From assembly GCA_948470475.1 (NCBI GenBank), contig OX419345.1, positions 1,695,001 through 1,759,000 of the forward strand: a stretch of DNA of 64,000 nt. The letters are read 5' to 3'. This DNA comes from Galaxea fascicularis (taxonomy: Eukaryota; Cnidaria; Anthozoa; Scleractinia; Euphylliidae). The position numbers and the translations under genes were made by a program. This document shows, piece after piece, positions 58,003 to 64,000 of the stretch. The notes below the pieces were generated by a model, which ran no database searches, was not told where the DNA came from, and saw only the letters and a program-made list of their open reading frames with translations. Each line of letters opens with the position of its first letter. Positions within the stretch are counted from its first letter, which is position 1.

Positions 58003-58502
58003 CTGTGCAACGTAAAAGGCGACTCGACTTGCGATGTTACTTTAAGACAACTTGCGCAAAACAATGTAGTGTAAGATTCTAAACGCTTATTTAATTTGTT
58101 TGTGACACCACATGAAGAGGTAATAGCCTTCCTTTACTTATAATTCGTCTAAAAAATATGCGTAGAAATAAGATTATTATCACTGTAAATTATATACTTG
58201 TTTTTTTCGTTCATTTTTGGACACCAGAAAGATACCCACAGAAACTTTCCGGTCCCCCAAACAAATTACATGTGAATTTAAAAAAAAGTCCAAAATTGCA
58301 ATAAATTCCAGCTTCTTTGTTTGCTATTCTTGGAAACCTACATTTAAACACTACCATTAACAGAAAATCGAATGATACTTGTCTCCTACTACACGACAAA
58401 TGATTCCAAAAATTGAGAAAATTACACTGAGATTCTTTTTCCTCACTGAGTGAGGTTTTGCTATAGATTACGATACTACGCTTGATTCTTTTTTTTTAAA
58501 TT

Positions 58503-63736
<5,234 letters not shown>

Positions 63737-64000
63737 CTACAAAAAACAATTGAGAACAGGCCTCAAAGAATTGAAAATGAAGTAACATCAAATACTGTGT
63801 TTTCTCTGAACGCCTTTGTCATCTTTTAAAAGGACTGGGTTATTCCATTTTTAAGTTTGCAGCTTTGCTGTTACTAATGTTACTAACAAGAAAATATGAT
63901 TATTTCAGTTATGGATTGAATAACTGAGCGGATTTTTTACATGCTTGGGGCACATGTACAGGAAACAAGATACCGGTAAAAACAAGCCAGCTGTAAAGGG

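Larger units (their letters stand above)
52692..58502. other. Long intergenic region between INTS2 and the SGK-type kinase
   Basis: It holds the INTS2 3' UTR (to about 52890), a partial family-C element with a nested insertion (53745-54155), a 1.56-kb satellite (54703-56258), a possible THAP-like gene remnant (56456-56640) and an inverted-repeat element (57462-58002). No intact gene is supported. The SGK 3' UTR must enter from the right. Confidence 0.6.

Overview
This is eukaryotic nuclear DNA from an animal, most likely a cnidarian and plausibly a stony coral or sea anemone. That placing is inference: genes are intron-rich with GT-AG junctions and short exons, the proteins resemble vertebrate orthologues closely, and AT-rich introns and spacers are full of short inverted-repeat elements and tRNA-headed SINEs. 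No bacterial operon, CRISPR array or rRNA gene is present. I rebuilt exon chains by hand from splice sites, reading phase and remembered family proteins; every complete chain closes to a multiple of three.

Layout, left to right. 1-1894: repeat-rich spacer. 1895-16044 (+): MKS1, a transition-zone protein of cilia, 22 exons, 546 codons. 16761-21568 (-): CENP-Q, an inner-kinetochore subunit, 9 exons, 358 codons, convergent with MKS1. 21943-22200 (+): MRPL34, a mitochondrial ribosomal protein in one exon, sharing a 374-bp divergent promoter region with CENP-Q. 24969-29181 (+): a seven-bladed WD40 protein with a long disordered tail holding a duplicated 14-residue motif; not confidently named. 31750-34027 and 36781-39201 (-): two tandem BTB-BACK-Kelch genes with identical two-exon structure. 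39403-52691 (+): INTS2, Integrator subunit 2, 18 exons, 1256 codons, one intron with a GC donor, starting 201 bp from the second Kelch gene in divergent orientation. 54703-56258: a roughly 50-copy 30/34-bp satellite. 58503-63736 (-): the 3' eight exons of an SGK-type AGC kinase whose 5' part lies beyond the right edge.

The genes are housekeeping or signalling genes acting in unrelated processes (cilium, kinetochore, mitochondrial translation, snRNA processing, ubiquitin ligase adaptors, kinase signalling). I see no functional gene cluster beyond the Kelch duplication and two head-to-head promoter pairs. The spacers and introns hold at least fifteen non-autonomous inverted-repeat elements (several in repeated families, two nested inside older elements with clear target-site duplications), tRNA-derived SINEs, and the 3' end of a LINE. 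The least explained items are the satellite, whose monomer carries a perfect palindrome matching a heat-shock-element core, the WD40 protein tail, and the uneven divergence of the two Kelch paralogues.
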